From Ulva prolifera (Eukaryota; Chlorophyta; Ulvophyceae; Ulvales; Ulvaceae), in contig CM041200.1 of assembly GCA_023078555.1 (NCBI GenBank), positions 1,806,001 through 1,870,000 of the forward strand: a stretch of 64,000 bases of DNA, in the 5' to 3' direction. Shown piece after piece: positions 62,691-64,000 of the stretch (the stretch's first letter is position 1; each line of letters opens with the position of its first letter). The notes beneath the pieces were generated by a model. It was not told where the DNA came from and ran no database searches. It saw nothing but the letters and a program-made list of their open reading frames with translations. The position numbers and the translations under genes are program-made.

Positions 62691-64000
62691 ATGTCAGGCA
62701 AGCGACGAGACGAAGCCGCTGAAATGTATCAGCAGCCTGGAGTGACCAAGATCAAGCGACCTGCCGTACGTAGCCTGGCGGAGGATGGACGCATCGACTT
62801 GAAACGCGTACGTCATTGCCATGCCAACGCTGTGTACCGGACCAGTAAGAGTGGAATTTGATCCCAGAGTATCTTCGCCTACAGCATGGCCGCTGCGTTG
62901 TCTATATGCCTTGTCTGGGAAGGTGTTCCTATCTACTCGACTACAATGCATGCGCTGTTTGAGCGGCGGTCGGCACCGGTCGTTGTGTCATATACGGCCA
63001 TTCATCCAGATTTGTTGTTCAAGGAGCATATACATGGGTATTCCAACACCTTTCACACCGTTAACAGTTTGTAAGACGAAATGCCGTGACTTCACATGAC
63101 TCTTGACTGTGTGCTATTGCAGTTCCTCCCGGCTGATGACTCTAGGCATGAGTCCCAGAACCCTCACGTCCTCAACAATCGCGAACTCAAGGCTAAAGAT
63201 CAACCAGAACGTACCACAATCGAGTATCAACTAGGGAAACAGCTGGACATATGCAAGCAGCCAAAGGACGCATTCATTGAGGTGAAATTCTCGCGAGAGC
63301 ATCTGCAGCAAGCAGCGCGGCAAATGAAAAAACGCAACTTGTGGGGCACACGTACCTACACATCTGACTCTGACCTGCTTTGCGCCTTGGTGCATATGGG
63401 TTATCTCCCGGCTCGAGCTTTAGAACCGTCATTCTCTTGGCCAGAAACGATGAGAGAGCTAAATGCAATTTTACAGATTTGCAGCAATGATCCTCCATTC
63501 ACTGGTGGTGTTCGCAACGGAGTTCGCAGCAGATCTTGGGATCAAGAATGCTACATGTGCGGTTTTGTTATTCGCCGATGCTGGATGGCAGTTCTCCTTC
63601 CGGGGGCATCAGCTGGGGTATGGTACTGGCTGCTTTGTTCTCGAGCTGACCTTGGCTACAAATCTGCCGATCTTTCAAAATGTCGGGCCATGTTTGCACC
63701 TGAATGGCCAGACTTGTGCAGGGCAATTTAGGCAATTCGTCTGTGGACGTCGAACTAGACAGCCTGCCAGACCACTCAGAGCCCGAGGCAGCGAAACCCT
63801 ACTTCATTCTGTCCCACTTCGATCATAGGATCTCCACCAGACAGGTGACTTTCCATGGGGGGATTAACCGGCGCCGCACACAAAGTGAAGTGGCAACAAT
63901 TCTTTACAACCTGGTAAATGAGCCGTGGCTGAAGTACACACCGTCGCTTATTGCTGACTGTGGATTTGCTGCACATCTGTACACAGTTTCCAAGTTCCAG
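62691..64000 (+). CDS. HDC1/Rxt3-like histone-deacetylase complex subunit (partial)
   Basis: Matches the Rxt3 domain of yeast Rxt3 and plant HDC1, a scaffold of Sin3/Rpd3-type histone deacetylase complexes in the nucleus. The first exon starts MSGKRRDEAAEMYQQP and ends KR|GTACGT at about 62809. The following exon(s) (about 62850-63075) are uncertain. A clear exon ending at about 63615 has the core FIEVKFSREHLQQAARQMKKR, LWGTRTYTSDSDLLCALVHMGYL and RNGVRSRSWDQE...RRCWMAVL. After an intron (about 63616-63721, GTATGG...TGCAG), exon 63722-64000 reads to the window end with KPYFILSHFDHRIS and LYNLVNEPWLKYTPSLI, the terminal NEPWLKY signature of the family. The 3' end lies outside the window. Confidence 0.82.

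Overview
This window is eukaryotic nuclear DNA, most likely from a flagellated green alga. The genes are intron-rich with GT-AG introns, mostly about 70-300 bp. They include a kinesin-II flagellar motor like FLA10, a plant-type RS-subfamily SR splicing factor, an FY/WDR33-like polyadenylation factor and an HDC1/Rxt3-like histone-deacetylase subunit. Nothing looks prokaryotic: there are no operons and no Shine-Dalgarno pattern. The species cannot be fixed from sequence alone.

Layout. 1-1.8 kb: decayed 3' end of a LINE. 3.5-10.7 kb: a degenerate Ty3/gypsy chromovirus on the minus strand, split inside its reverse transcriptase by a 2.8 kb insert that is mostly (CA)n. 10.7-12.8 kb: a truncated minus-strand Copia element with a second solo LTR nested in its LTR. 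12.8-15.0 kb: unassigned DNA, then a roughly 170-190 bp imperfect tandem repeat. 15.2-37.6 kb is the gene-rich core: an eEF1A-type lysine methyltransferase (minus), a flavocytochrome b2-like enzyme fused to two CDGSH iron-sulfur domains (minus), an FY/WDR33 protein (minus), a DHX37/Dhr1 RNA helicase (plus), an SR splicing factor (plus) and a kinesin-II motor (minus). 39.4-41.8 kb: LINE 3' part with (AC)n tail. 42.1-45.8 kb: an MSH5-like meiotic MutS homologue (minus). 46.2-47.5 kb: a long-TIR DNA transposon. 47.8-61 kb: a nest of Copia elements with a tRNA-derived SINE, a solo LTR and a hAT-like element inserted in them. 61.06-62.04 kb: a second long-TIR transposon related to the first. 62.7-64 kb: the HDC1/Rxt3-like gene, running off the end.

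The host genes do not form one pathway. They cover ribosome biogenesis, mRNA splicing and 3'-end formation, translation-factor methylation, flagellar transport, meiotic crossing over and chromatin repression. WDR33 and DHX37 are divergent with about 0.7 kb between them. The SR gene and the kinesin gene are convergent.

The most unusual gene is at 18.4-21.5 kb. Ten exons join in frame to give tandem CDGSH (NEET-type 2Fe-2S) domains, a cytochrome b5 domain and a complete FMN-dependent L-lactate dehydrogenase-type domain in one predicted polypeptide of about 656 residues. The Copia nest is also informative, because target-site duplications date the order of at least three nested insertions.
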